From contig DAOVKT010000028.1 in the NCBI GenBank assembly GCA_030631625.1, positions 1 through 21,781 on the forward strand: a stretch of DNA of 21,781 nt. The letters are read 5' to 3'. The notes under the pieces are model-generated. The model saw only the letters and a list, made by a program, of their open reading frames with translations, did not search any database and had not been told where the DNA came from. The translations under genes and the position numbers were made by a program. Numbering within the stretch: position 1 is the stretch's first letter; every line of letters begins with the position of its first letter. This DNA is from JAGLTZ01 sp023135015. GTDB taxonomy: Bacteria; Blakebacterota; Blakebacteria; Blakebacterales; Blakebacteraceae. Of this stretch, positions 1-7,367 are shown one piece after another.

Positions 1-1
1 C

Positions 2-385
2 ACCATCGTTACAGGCAACAACTCGCCACTGCTGCATGCGGCGGCCAGCGTGGTCATCCACGCCATCAAACACCTGGCGGAGATACCCGAGGCGATCAAG
101 CTCCTGCCCGACTACGTCACCGAGTCCGTGAAAAAACTGAAAACAGGCATCCTGAATGAGGAGAGTGTCAGCCTCGATCTGGAAGAGACACTCATCGCAT
201 TGAGCATCAGCTCGACTGCGAACCCGGCGGCCCAGCTCGCACTCGAGAAACTCACCGAGCTAGAGAACTGCGAAGCCCACATGACCCACATCCCCAGGCC
301 TGGAGACGAGGCCGGTCTCAGGAGTCTAGGTGTGAACCTAACGAGTGACCCGAATTTCTCCACCAAAGACCTGTTCATCGCTTAA
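2..385 (+). CDS. DUF1846 (UPF0371) family protein, C-terminal fragment
   Basis: The reading frame is already open at base 2, so the 5' part lies outside the window; 127 codons plus a TAA stop remain. The fragment opens with TIVTGNNSPLLHAAASVVIHA and ends with the stretch NPAAQLALEKLTELENCEAH, then GVNLTSDPNF. I recognise these as the conserved C-terminus of the DUF1846/UPF0371 family, cytosolic proteins of about 500 residues whose biochemical role is not settled. Nothing in the fragment suggests damage: it runs to the family's usual C-terminal end. Base composition is GC-rich (37 of 60 bases at 61-120), like the right half of the window and unlike the genes that follow. No clear terminator is seen directly after the stop. 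The assignment comes from remembered family sequences. Confidence 0.82.
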   Translation, partial: TIVTGNNSPLLHAAASVVIHAIKHLAEIPEAIKLLPDYVTESVKKLKTGILNEESVSLDLEETLIALSISSTANPAAQLALEKLTELENCEAHMTHIPRPGDEAGLRSLGVNLTSDPNFSTKDLFIA

Positions 386-420
386 CGATACCAGGAAGTC
401 AGATACGAGCATTATATGCA

Positions 421-453
421 GAAGTTGCAGGTTCGAATCCTGCCCCCGCTACC
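421..453 (+). pseudogene. tRNA 3'-end remnant (T-arm plus acceptor 3' strand)
   Basis: Bases 427-431 (gcagg) and 439-443 (cctgc) form a perfect 5-bp T-stem around the 7-base loop ttcgaat (432-438), the classical TTCGAAT T-loop. It is followed by a 7-base acceptor strand ccccgct (444-450), a discriminator A (451) and CC, with G replacing the final A of CCA. The matching 5' acceptor strand (agcgggg or similar), D-arm and anticodon arm are absent: the upstream bases are the end of the DUF1846 gene. This is therefore a detached 3' end of a tRNA gene, perhaps initiator-type judging by the GC-rich acceptor, though identity cannot be fixed without the anticodon. Such pieces are typical attachment-site relics of integration into tRNA genes. 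No second copy was found in this window. Confidence 0.6.
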
Positions 454-502
454 GACCTGCGACCTTTGCGTTTGCGAGCGATTTTGGAGTTTTAGGCTCT
501 TC

Positions 503-522
503 CATCATTTTCGAGAATGATG
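503..522. repeat. Inverted repeat between convergent genes
   Basis: catcatt (503-509) and aatgatg (516-522) are exact complements around the 6-base spacer ttcgag. The repeat lies between the DUF1846 gene (plus) and the first DUF4350-like gene (minus), where a bidirectional terminator would be expected. There is no T-tract on either side and the stem is A/T-rich, so terminator function is uncertain. Confidence 0.3.
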
Positions 523-540
523 AAATAGATAGAGCGATTA

Positions 541-1500
541 TCAGTCCAGTAATCCCGAGAGCCAGTGCATGATATTGAGTACGAGTTGTTTATTATCAAT
601 GTCCGTCTGGCTTATCCCTCCGCGCATCTTTTTCCTGAATGGCACCCGTGCGATTTGGGCTGTGAGCATTGCTGCTTCCCCTAATATGACGGTTCTACCA
701 CTACCAACTCTCATTGCGATTCCTTGTGTACGGCCGGCGGCGGAAATCCTTGAACCGTCTGCATATATATCGATTGCTGTATTACTGAGAGTGAGAAGGG
801 TAGTGCAATCTTCCGGACCCTTGAGAGATTGGCCATTAAAGGAGAGCACTCTATTGATTGTTTCCTCTGTATTGCGACCTTGGGTAATAGGGTGATTTCC
901 TAGAAGTCCATTTTCACGGGAGAAGATCAAGAGACCTTCTGAAAAATCCTCAAAACCAGTCATTTCATAATGGTTTAATGGGTCGACGGTGTCACAGTTG
1001 CTCATTTCAACTCCGAACTCTTTTGACAGTATATCGGCGGCAGCGCCGTATGGGGCGTGATCCGCGATTAGCAGCAATGCTCCACCATCCTGAACCCATT
1101 TATATACTGCATCACACTCTGCTTCTGTAAAAGCCGGACGGTCTCTAGTTCCGCTTTGATTGCTCCCTCTCGCGTTGGAAATGACTAGGACATCGTACTC
1201 TTCCAAGAGATCGGCTTGGAACCGTTCGGTATTTGGTACGATTAGATATCCGTCATTTCGAAGGAGTTTAACGAAAGGGTTATATATGCCCTCGGTTGTG
1301 TGAAAATTGAAGTGGGCTTCATCGAAGAGAACTCTTGGGTGTTCAGCTTGATATGCCGGGTTTGAGACAGTTGCATCGAAATCTGGGTCAGCCTCTTGAA
1401 CCCACATACTTATGTACCACCACAATAGTGCTGCTGCGACCAGGATCAGGGATAGAAGGATGATGCCGCCTTTAATCAGACGCCTGTAGATCTTTCTCAT
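541..1500 (-). CDS. Membrane-anchored DUF4350-like (GATase1-fold) protein
   Basis: A 319-residue protein with a basic N-terminus and one strong hydrophobic segment (about residues 11-31) but no clear cleavage site, so probably a membrane-anchored domain facing the periplasm. The soluble part carries the motif DEAHFNFHT (60-68), then DVLVISNA, GGALLLIADH (139-148), FGVEMSN, HPITQGR, GEAAM and a terminal HWLSGLL. The order and spacing fit DUF4350-like proteins of class I glutamine-amidotransferase fold. The usual nucleophile-elbow Cys (GxCxG) is absent and is replaced by an Ala-Asp-His. The protein is clearly paralogous to the next gene upstream (start 2998), which carries a different N-terminus. 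The ATG at 1500 is preceded by a purine-rich GGGGGG that is only a weak ribosome site. Composition is lower in GC than the flanking core genes. Function unknown; family call moderate. Confidence 0.6.
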   Translation of the reverse strand: MRKIYRRLIKGGIILLSLILVAAALLWWYISMWVQEADPDFDATVSNPAYQAEHPRVLFDEAHFNFHTTEGIYNPFVKLLRNDGYLIVPNTERFQADLLEEYDVLVISNARGSNQSGTRDRPAFTEAECDAVYKWVQDGGALLLIADHAPYGAAADILSKEFGVEMSNCDTVDPLNHYEMTGFEDFSEGLLIFSRENGLLGNHPITQGRNTEETINRVLSFNGQSLKGPEDCTTLLTLSNTAIDIYADGSRISAAGRTQGIAMRVGSGRTVILGEAAMLTAQIARVPFRKKMRGGISQTDIDNKQLVLNIMHWLSGLLD

Positions 1501-1636
1501 AATGTGACCCCCCAGGTTAGTCCCTTTTACTCCGGTGGCTCATCGTAATTGCACCAGTGGGAACCGTGTAGTCCATTTCTTTTTCACATGCTTCTGGTAC
1601 ATGAAAACCGGTAAGTTCGTTTATGATTCTGTCACG

Positions 1637-2998
1637 TTACGAAAGAAGACCCGAGAGCCAGTGTATCAAATTCAGAAGGAACTGTACGTTCTCTGCTGCT
1701 GCTGGATTGTTCATTCCCATTGGCTGACCGGGCAGGCCACCCAACTGGGCTGAAAACATAGCTGCCTCTCCGAAGAATGCCACACGACCCTCCCCGAAGC
1801 GCATCACGGCACCCTGAGACCACCCGCTGACAGAGATAGTCGGGATATCCTCAGGAGCCTGGTCTGCTGTCTCTGGCATATAGGAAACAAAATCCTCTCC
1901 GAAGATGAGGATCGGATCGGCTTCCATGGGTGCCTGGAAGGCTGATCCCGTGAAGGTTACAATCGAATTAACGTACTCGGACGCTCTGCGGCCATTGGTG
2001 ATCGGATGGTCAGCGAGCGTGACTTCCTCCCGCAGGAATACCACTTGTCTCGGTTCTTCGGGAACGGCGTAACCGTTGCTCCAGGTGACACCGAATGCAG
2101 CAGCCAGCTTCTGGGCCGCTCCCGGCCAAGGCATATGGTCGGCGATCAGTAATAGCGATCCCCCTGAAATTACCCACTCGCGGACGGCTGCAATCTCCTC
2201 ATCTGCGAAGGCCGGAGTGATCGGAATAAACCAATCCCGTTCATATTGACGTGCAAGGGCATTGGCGATGACCAAAATGTCGGCTCCTTCCAAGCTCTTT
2301 GAATCAAACGGCGACTCATTCGGCCGGACTACATACCCATCGCGCGTCAGTATATCTGCAAAGGCACTGTACCGCCCGTCCATCGTGTGAAAGTTGTTGT
2401 GTGCCTCGTCGATCAACACAACCGGGCCTTCGCCTGGTGGATAAGCCGGATCTTCGATCGGAGGGCGAAAGTTCGGATCGGCCCGCTGTCCAGCGATGGC
2501 GATGAAGACATCACCCAGCGTGGGCCGGCGGGCAAGCGTAAAGGGGCTTGTGCCGGCCAGTTCCCCAACAAAGAATATGCTGGCAGTTCCGGCCAGCTTG
2601 TCATCAGCGGGACTCGCCTCAATCTCAAATTCGATCTGGCCATTCAGCATGGTGAGGTGGAAGGAGAAACTCCCCTCTACCGGCTGGAAGGCGGGTATCG
2701 CTGCCAGGCCATCCTCTCCTCCAGCACGAAATATCAAATTACCGGTCCATCCTTCCTCTCCCTGCCGCAGCAGAAGGCTCAATTCGGCTTCCACCACTTC
2801 GCCGGCAAAGTCGAAAGTGAGTGATCCCTCCCATAGTCCCTCTAATGACGATTGTTCCTGCTCGATGTGACACGGGGCTGAGGGGAACGAATGCCGGTTT
2901 TTTCCTGATGCCATAGCAGACGAAAACACCACAAGGAGCATTGAAGCTGCTCCTAGTAGACACATCGGAACGAAAGGCCGAACAGTAGGGTAACGCAT
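1637..2998 (-). CDS. Secreted two-domain protein: calycin-like beta domain plus DUF4350-like domain
   Basis: 453 residues from the ATG at 2998, chosen because AGGAGG lies 10 bases upstream and a signal peptide follows immediately (hydrophobic about 12-30, ending SSAMASG). A further open stretch upstream to 3070 lacks these signals. Residues about 50-160 (LEGLWEGSLTFDF onward) alternate strands like the small lipocalin/calycin-type domains often fused to bacterial secreted enzymes. Residues about 170-453 match the neighbouring downstream paralogue: DEAHNNFHT (197-205), DILVIANA, GGSLLLIADH (279-288), FGVTWSN, HPITNGR, GEAAMFSAQ and a terminal HWLSGLL. As in the paralogue, no glutamine-amidotransferase cysteine is seen. 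The tandem arrangement, with 136 bases between the genes, indicates duplication followed by loss or gain of the beta domain. Catalytic activity and substrate are unknown. Confidence 0.6.
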   Translation of the reverse strand: MRYPTVRPFVPMCLLGAASMLLVVFSSAMASGKNRHSFPSAPCHIEQEQSSLEGLWEGSLTFDFAGEVVEAELSLLLRQGEEGWTGNLIFRAGGEDGLAAIPAFQPVEGSFSFHLTMLNGQIEFEIEASPADDKLAGTASIFFVGELAGTSPFTLARRPTLGDVFIAIAGQRADPNFRPPIEDPAYPPGEGPVVLIDEAHNNFHTMDGRYSAFADILTRDGYVVRPNESPFDSKSLEGADILVIANALARQYERDWFIPITPAFADEEIAAVREWVISGGSLLLIADHMPWPGAAQKLAAAFGVTWSNGYAVPEEPRQVVFLREEVTLADHPITNGRRASEYVNSIVTFTGSAFQAPMEADPILIFGEDFVSYMPETADQAPEDIPTISVSGWSQGAVMRFGEGRVAFFGEAAMFSAQLGGLPGQPMGMNNPAAAENVQFLLNLIHWLSGLLS

Positions 2999-3262
2999 GG
3001 TTCTCCATCCTCCTGAAGTGCTTGCTGCCACCTTCAACCGGAAGGCAGTATTCAGATAGTGAAGCACCACTGATGGGGCATTTCAATCTCTCTCCGGCTT
3101 CCCTTGCCGAAATATCACCCGGCCGTATGTATTCAATGTTTATGGCAGTGAGCAATTCTTTGCTATAGGGGTTGAAAATGTGCCAAACTATTGGCGAGAG
3201 TGTTGAAATACTAAAGTAGTTGGTTGAGTCAACCGCAACGTGTAGCAAACGTGAGGGTTACT
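2999..3262. promoter_or_regulatory. Divergent intergenic region with a 13-bp palindrome
   Basis: These 264 bases separate the minus-strand DUF4350-like pair from the plus-strand C69 peptidase and must hold promoters for both. I see no convincing -35/-10 pair. The clearest element is a palindrome, ggttga-g-tcaacc (3222-3234), 29 bases before the C69 start, which could be an operator half-site pair. Its function is an inference from symmetry and position. Confidence 0.3.
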
Positions 3263-4954
3263 ATGATGTCCTCTTCTTCCAGTTACATCCGCTATTGGCT
3301 TCTGCTAACCCTGCTTTCACTCGGAATCGGCCTTACTGCTGTATTAAGCGGGGGTAATGAAACAATCCTCATAACAGAGGAACGGGGTGGCTGTACAAGC
3401 ATCATGGTTGGCCGACTCGCTACTGTTGATGGGTCTGTGATTACTTCCCACACGTGTGACGGTTTGTTCCGTACCTGGGTAGATATTTCTGCTCATAGTA
3501 AGAATGAACCTGATGCTAGGAATAAGATATATACGGGCCTGATGGGCACGAAGTACTCGGGTGACGAGGACAGATTGCAGGTAACGGGTGAGATCACGGA
3601 TGTGCCTGAGAGCTATTTATTCATCAATACGTCTTACCCCGCTATGAATGAACACCAGCTAGGAATAGGAGAGACTACATTTGTCGGGAAGCCTGATCTC
3701 ATGAATCTAGATGGTGGCTTGTTTAAAATTGAGGAAATAGAACGACTGATGTTGGAACGGTGCAGGACTGCACGTGAGGCCATCAGACTCGCAGATGAGC
3801 TGACGAAGGAATATGGCTACATAGACTATGGTGAATGTCTGACCATCTGTGATCCCAAAGAGGTCTGGCACTTCGAAATAATGGGGGCTACTCCGAAATA
3901 CATTGGAGCAGTTTGGGCTGCTGTAAGAATACCCGATGATCATGTTGGTGTGTCTGCTAATGCCTCGCGTATTGGCGAGCTCGATCTGAGTAATCCCGAT
4001 TTCTATATGGCCTCAGAGAATATCTATTCTCTGGCCGAGGAGATGGGGTGGTGGGATCCCAATAGCGGTGAACCATTCAAGTTCTACAGGGTATATGGTG
4101 GGCAGCAAAAGAACTACTGGACCCATCGTGAATGGCGAGTTCTAGGCCTGGCAGCTCCATCACTAAATCTCGATCCGGAAATGGACGAACTCCCTTTTTC
4201 TGTTAAGGCCGAGAGAAAGATCTCTGTACGGGACGTAATGGAATGGTTCCGTGATACTTACGAGGATACTCCCTTTGACTGGACCAAGGACCTGTATGTG
4301 AAAAATCGTAAGGGGGATGTTGTAAAAAGCCCTATTGCTAGCCCGTGGATATCGTTGGACATGAGGGACCTGCTGAATGCTCTGAAGCCGGAGACCGTTC
4401 CCTTTCAATACACAATTGCGAATAATATGTGCTCTTACTCTACCGTCATTCAGGCTCGAGATTGGCTTCCTGACCCTATCGGAGGAATAGTCTGGCTGGG
4501 ATTTGACAATCCGGCACACTCGGCAAGAGTTCCTCTTTTCTGCGGGATCACCGATTTACCACCGAGTTTCAAAATCGGCAGCCAGCATGGTTATACATCG
4601 GACTCGGCAGCCTGGGCCTTCCGTCGAGCCAGCCGGCTGGCAGCTGTGAATTGGGGTGCAACCCGCGAAAAAGTCACTGAGACCATCGCAGAGTTTGAAA
4701 ACAAAGCATTTGCCGAGCTTCCTGATATCGAGGAGAGAGCTGCGGAGTTATTTGCGGAGGCTCCTGATAAGGCCGCTGCATTCATTACCACGTATAGCTG
4801 TGAATTTGCGCAAGCAATGACCCAGAAGTACTGGGAGCTAGGTGACTTCATTTGGGATTTGTTTGCTTATGATTTCGTGTTTACGCCTGAACTGCTGAAG
4901 CAATTTCGGGGGGAGTCTGAGACTAGTCCAACAGTCACACCGACTTTCAAATAG
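3263..4954 (+). CDS. Secreted dipeptidase, peptidase family C69 (Ntn hydrolase)
   Basis: 563 residues from the ATG at 3263. That start is preceded by GAGG six bases away and followed by a signal segment (IRYWLLLTLLSLGIGLTAVLS); an upstream in-frame TTG at 3224 has no such support. The motif GGCTSIMVGRLATVDGS places Cys44 as the expected N-terminal nucleophile of the family, with the +11 region DGS and later SHTCDG lining the site. C69 (PepD-like) enzymes are Ntn hydrolases matured by removal of residues before the Cys. Here that would remove the whole signal/pro-region. Other family-like segments are YGYIDYGECLTICDPKEVWHFEI and SQHGYTSDSAAWAFRRASRLA. Length is typical. It probably cleaves dipeptides outside the cytoplasm. 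Base composition is low in GC (26 of 60 at 3601-3660) and matches the adjacent DUF4350-like gene rather than the core genes. The gene stands alone on the plus strand. Confidence 0.8.
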   Translation: MMSSSSSYIRYWLLLTLLSLGIGLTAVLSGGNETILITEERGGCTSIMVGRLATVDGSVITSHTCDGLFRTWVDISAHSKNEPDARNKIYTGLMGTKYSGDEDRLQVTGEITDVPESYLFINTSYPAMNEHQLGIGETTFVGKPDLMNLDGGLFKIEEIERLMLERCRTAREAIRLADELTKEYGYIDYGECLTICDPKEVWHFEIMGATPKYIGAVWAAVRIPDDHVGVSANASRIGELDLSNPDFYMASENIYSLAEEMGWWDPNSGEPFKFYRVYGGQQKNYWTHREWRVLGLAAPSLNLDPEMDELPFSVKAERKISVRDVMEWFRDTYEDTPFDWTKDLYVKNRKGDVVKSPIASPWISLDMRDLLNALKPETVPFQYTIANNMCSYSTVIQARDWLPDPIGGIVWLGFDNPAHSARVPLFCGITDLPPSFKIGSQHGYTSDSAAWAFRRASRLAAVNWGATREKVTETIAEFENKAFAELPDIEERAAELFAEAPDKAAAFITTYSCEFAQAMTQKYWELGDFIWDLFAYDFVFTPELLKQFRGESETSPTVTPTFK

Positions 4955-5016
4955 GTAACGTTAATACCGGCCGTCGGAGGTTAAGTAGCGGGCCCAGCTA
5001 CCAATTATACCTGCGA

Positions 5017-5057
5017 CGCCGGCTGTATGCTTATATGGCCGGCGTTTGCGTTTATTG
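5017..5057 (+). terminator. Possible terminator of the C69 peptidase gene
   Basis: cgccggc (5017-5023) and gccggcg (5038-5044) form a perfect 7-bp all-GC stem with a 14-base loop. The following bases tttgcgtttatt are T-rich but interrupted, so termination may be incomplete. Confidence 0.4.
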
Positions 5058-5250
5058 AGAATTCGTGTGTCTTCAGTGGCATTTCGTGAAGTCAGTGGCA
5101 GACAGATTCTGGAGGAGGACAGCCCTTGGAAGCTGCAGCCGGATCTCACGGAATTTTCGATTTAGTTAAAATAGTACTAGGAAAATCGGAGAATCCTGGT
5201 AACTTTTGTTTGTAAGTACGACGTTGAAGCAGTACCGGACAGACTATTAC

Positions 5251-5291
5251 AAAAGCACCGGGGCCACGCGTCAATGCCCAGGTGTTTTTTT
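5251..5291 (+). terminator. Intrinsic terminator upstream of the cold-shock gene
   Basis: caccggggc (5256-5264) pairs with gcccaggtg (5276-5284) in 8 of 9 positions. The stem is extended by aaaag against the T-tract and followed by seven T residues (5285-5291). It could insulate the cold-shock gene from read-through of the C69 gene, or act as an attenuator if a promoter lies further upstream. Confidence 0.65.
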
Positions 5292-5392
5292 ATATAAGCG
5301 CCAGGAACAGCTCCACGTTGTCGAAGTGTCCGGCCGTTTGGTCGGCAAATAACAATGAGCCGAAGGGCTCAGAACAAAAGGAAACAATTACA
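5291..5392 (+). promoter_or_regulatory. Cold-shock gene leader with TATATAA box and two hairpins
   Basis: TATATAA (5291-5297) directly after the terminator T-tract is a plausible -10 element, although no good -35 is seen 17 bases upstream. A transcript from there would carry a leader of roughly 90 bases with two hairpins. One is ccggcc/ggtcgg (5330-5345, loop gttt, one G-U pair) and the other is gagcc/ggctc (5357-5370, loop gaag). The ribosome site AAAAGG (5376-5381) follows unpaired. Structured leaders are known regulators of cspA-type genes; the role here is inferred. Confidence 0.4.
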
Positions 5393-5596
5393 ATGGCACA
5401 AGGTACAGTAAAGTGGTTCAGCGACTCCAAGGGGTTCGGATTCATTACACTAGATGACGGTTCCAAGGACTGTTTCGTGCACCACTCTGCAATCACGGGT
5501 GACGGATTCAAGACTCTAAACGAGGACGATCGTGTGGAGTTCGACATCGTAGAAGGTGAAAAGGGTCCTGCGGCGGAGAACGTTCGCAAGATCTAA
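5393..5596 (+). CDS. csp: Cold-shock protein, CspA family
   Basis: 67 residues, the normal length of a single cold-shock domain. It starts MAQGTVKWFSDSKGFGFITL. The RNP-1 motif KGFGFI (13-18) and RNP-2 motif CFVHHSAI (27-34) bind single-stranded nucleic acid. The C-terminal GPAAENVRKI is also typical. Proteins of this family are cytoplasmic RNA chaperones that melt mRNA structure and help adaptation to cold or stationary phase. The ATG at 5393 is chosen because the family always begins here and AAAAGG lies 11 bases upstream; the frame is open further upstream but without homology. One oddity is Cys27 in RNP-2, where most homologues have Leu, Ile or Val. The gene is monocistronic between a strong upstream and a strong downstream terminator. 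Confidence 0.97.
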   Translation: MAQGTVKWFSDSKGFGFITLDDGSKDCFVHHSAITGDGFKTLNEDDRVEFDIVEGEKGPAAENVRKI

Positions 5597-5619
5597 GATC
5601 ACGATCCTGATTGCTGTGT

Positions 5620-5660
5620 AAAATGCCTCCCCTGGTGAAAACCGGGGGAGGCATTTTTTT
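5620..5660 (+). terminator. Strong intrinsic terminator of the cold-shock gene
   Basis: aaaatgcctcccctggt (5620-5636) pairs with accgggggaggcatttt (5641-5657) over 17 bp, with one G-T pair and a GAAA tetraloop (5637-5640), then runs into a T-tract (5654-5660). The opposite strand ends in only four T residues, so it may also weakly terminate the converging GH172 gene. Confidence 0.93.
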
Positions 5661-5684
5661 ATGTGTGCCGTGCTCTCGTGTCTC

Positions 5685-7307
5685 CTACCGGTACAGGATC
5701 TGTTCTACCCGCCAGTCCTTGTTCTTGTCATAGCCGAACTCCCTGACCCGGGGACGGCGTTCACGAAGCCGGACGGCGTTCACCCCGAGATAATAGTTGG
5801 AGGAATTCTGATTCTTACCCACACACTCCAGCCGGAGCGTGTAGGGGCCCGGCTCGGGCCAGAAATCTATGATATGGAACTCCCACAGATCCGTCCCAGG
5901 CCGATAGAGATCGATCGGCTCCCCCAGTTTGACTCCATTCAGGACCGGCTGGTAGATGCCGTAATCGTAGGAACGTGTTAATTCGAGTACCAGCCTTAGT
6001 GGTTCCTTTTCTTCAACCTCGAAGAAAAACTCAGCCCAACCCTCTTCCTTCGAATCGGGCTTGAAGAACAACTGTCCGTCCGATTCCAGGTATCGCGCTC
6101 CCTGCTGAACCCTGGCTTCCCCTCTGCCGTGAAAGGGGTCGTCCACATAGTCTCTGCCCCAGACAAGAACGCGCTCCAGACTCGGGAGCCTGCGCTCTGA
6201 TGCCGGAGGGGTCTCGCAGAACTTCCTGGTCGGCCCCATCTGATACCAGAAAGCGACGCTTGAATAATCATCTTCCCTCTCGTTCCAGCTGTGGGCCCGG
6301 TTCTGGGCGTTCTCGTCAGCGGACATCCAGCCGAAGGTCTCAAAGGTGACGCGGATGCCTTTCGAGAACACCAGCGGGTCGTGAATATGCCAGCGGTAGC
6401 TGCATGTCATCTGGCCCACGATGCGATCGTGCTGATTGAGGTAGGGAACGCCGAAGTAGGGTGTGCTATTTGTCTTCAGGCCCCAGGCGGAGAGAAAGTA
6501 GTCCTCTGTGCCGGTGCCGCGGATGGAAGGCCTCTCCTCTCCATCGATGTATATCTTCTCATCACCTTCTCCGAACCATGCCGGGCTGCGGCTGCGTACC
6601 GCCAGGACGGTGCCGACGTAATAACCTTTCCCTCCGGTGTCCAGTACCAGGTAATCCTCCCCGTTGCGGGTTGGGTATTCCTGACGGTACTGGGCGCAGA
6701 AGTACATTGTGTCCTCCGGCAGACTCTCCTTTTTGACCCAATCGATATTGTAGTAGAGCTTGCGCAGAGGTTTTGGACTCTGATTGACGATCTCGATGCG
6801 GGCTGAAGTGTGGAAGGGCATCTTCCAGAAACAGTTATACGAGTCACCATCTTCCACGATAACCGGAAGGCTGATTACCTCCATGCGCTTTCCGAAACAG
6901 TTGGCGAAGAATTCCCCGACCGGTGCTTCGATATCGGGCTTTTCTCGGCCGTCCCAGTAGATACGCAGCAGCAGTTCCTGGTGATTGGCTGCACCGTCTG
7001 TCGCCCAACGGTGGGGCTCGTGCAGGAATGTCATCCAGATGTGGGTGATGACGCCGGGGCCCGGAAGGTCGGCCAGAACGAAAGTCTCACCGGCCTCGAT
7101 TCGATCTAACCGGTCTTGGTTGTTTCGAACATCATACATATCCTCTTCGACCCACACATTTGAAGTGGCGCGCATGCTGCGGCCCTCCTCCCACCGGGTC
7201 AGATCCATCAGGCTCTGTCCCAGCGAGAGCGACGGTACCGACATGTTGATCAAAAGGGCACTCGCGGCGAGATATATGGAATGCCTGGTGGCACTTGTTT
7301 TATTCAT
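5685..7307 (-). CDS. Secreted GH172 (DUF2961) family glycoside hydrolase-like protein
   Basis: 540 residues with a signal peptide (about 1-30, ending SLSLGQS). The core carries the DUF2961 landmarks LPGPGVITHIW (81-91), EAPVGEFF, RIEIVNQS, NIDW, WFGEGDEKIYIDGE (244-257) and the hallmark GTGTEDYF (264-271). DUF2961 is now glycoside hydrolase family 172, with characterised members acting on difructose dianhydride or D-arabinan. From memory the catalytic pair in the first characterised member is Glu270/Glu291, 21 apart. Here Glu247 and Glu268 have the same spacing and fit those roles. After about residue 370 a second beta-sandwich domain resembles a carbohydrate-binding module (YGIYQPVLNGVKLGEPIDLY). 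The start at 7307 follows AGGAGAG by 8 bases. It probably acts on an extracytoplasmic glycan; the substrate is unknown. It is the last of three co-oriented genes. Confidence 0.85.
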   Translation of the reverse strand: MNKTSATRHSIYLAASALLINMSVPSLSLGQSLMDLTRWEEGRSMRATSNVWVEEDMYDVRNNQDRLDRIEAGETFVLADLPGPGVITHIWMTFLHEPHRWATDGAANHQELLLRIYWDGREKPDIEAPVGEFFANCFGKRMEVISLPVIVEDGDSYNCFWKMPFHTSARIEIVNQSPKPLRKLYYNIDWVKKESLPEDTMYFCAQYRQEYPTRNGEDYLVLDTGGKGYYVGTVLAVRSRSPAWFGEGDEKIYIDGEERPSIRGTGTEDYFLSAWGLKTNSTPYFGVPYLNQHDRIVGQMTCSYRWHIHDPLVFSKGIRVTFETFGWMSADENAQNRAHSWNEREDDYSSVAFWYQMGPTRKFCETPPASERRLPSLERVLVWGRDYVDDPFHGRGEARVQQGARYLESDGQLFFKPDSKEEGWAEFFFEVEEKEPLRLVLELTRSYDYGIYQPVLNGVKLGEPIDLYRPGTDLWEFHIIDFWPEPGPYTLRLECVGKNQNSSNYYLGVNAVRLRERRPRVREFGYDKNKDWRVEQILYR

Positions 7308-7367
7308 CGGACTATCTCTCCTGTGAACACTCGTTTGCGGCTATCAGTGGACGGCGGCCACACAGCA

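Larger units (their letters stand above)
4955..5392. other. 438-base gene-free region: two terminator-like hairpins and the cold-shock leader
   Basis: No credible gene is seen: short open frames here lack ribosome sites and family motifs. In order it holds a GC hairpin with a T-rich tail (5017-5057), an A/T-rich stretch around 5155-5220, a possible promoter TTGAAG-15-TATTAC (5224-5250), a strong intrinsic terminator (5251-5291) running straight into TATATAA (5291-5297), and two small hairpins just before the cold-shock gene. Confidence 0.6.

Noticed and set aside
345..572. Short open frame running through the tRNA remnant
   Set aside because: It overlaps the DUF1846 3' end and the tRNA 3' piece, has no ribosome site, and its composition is that of translated tRNA sequence.
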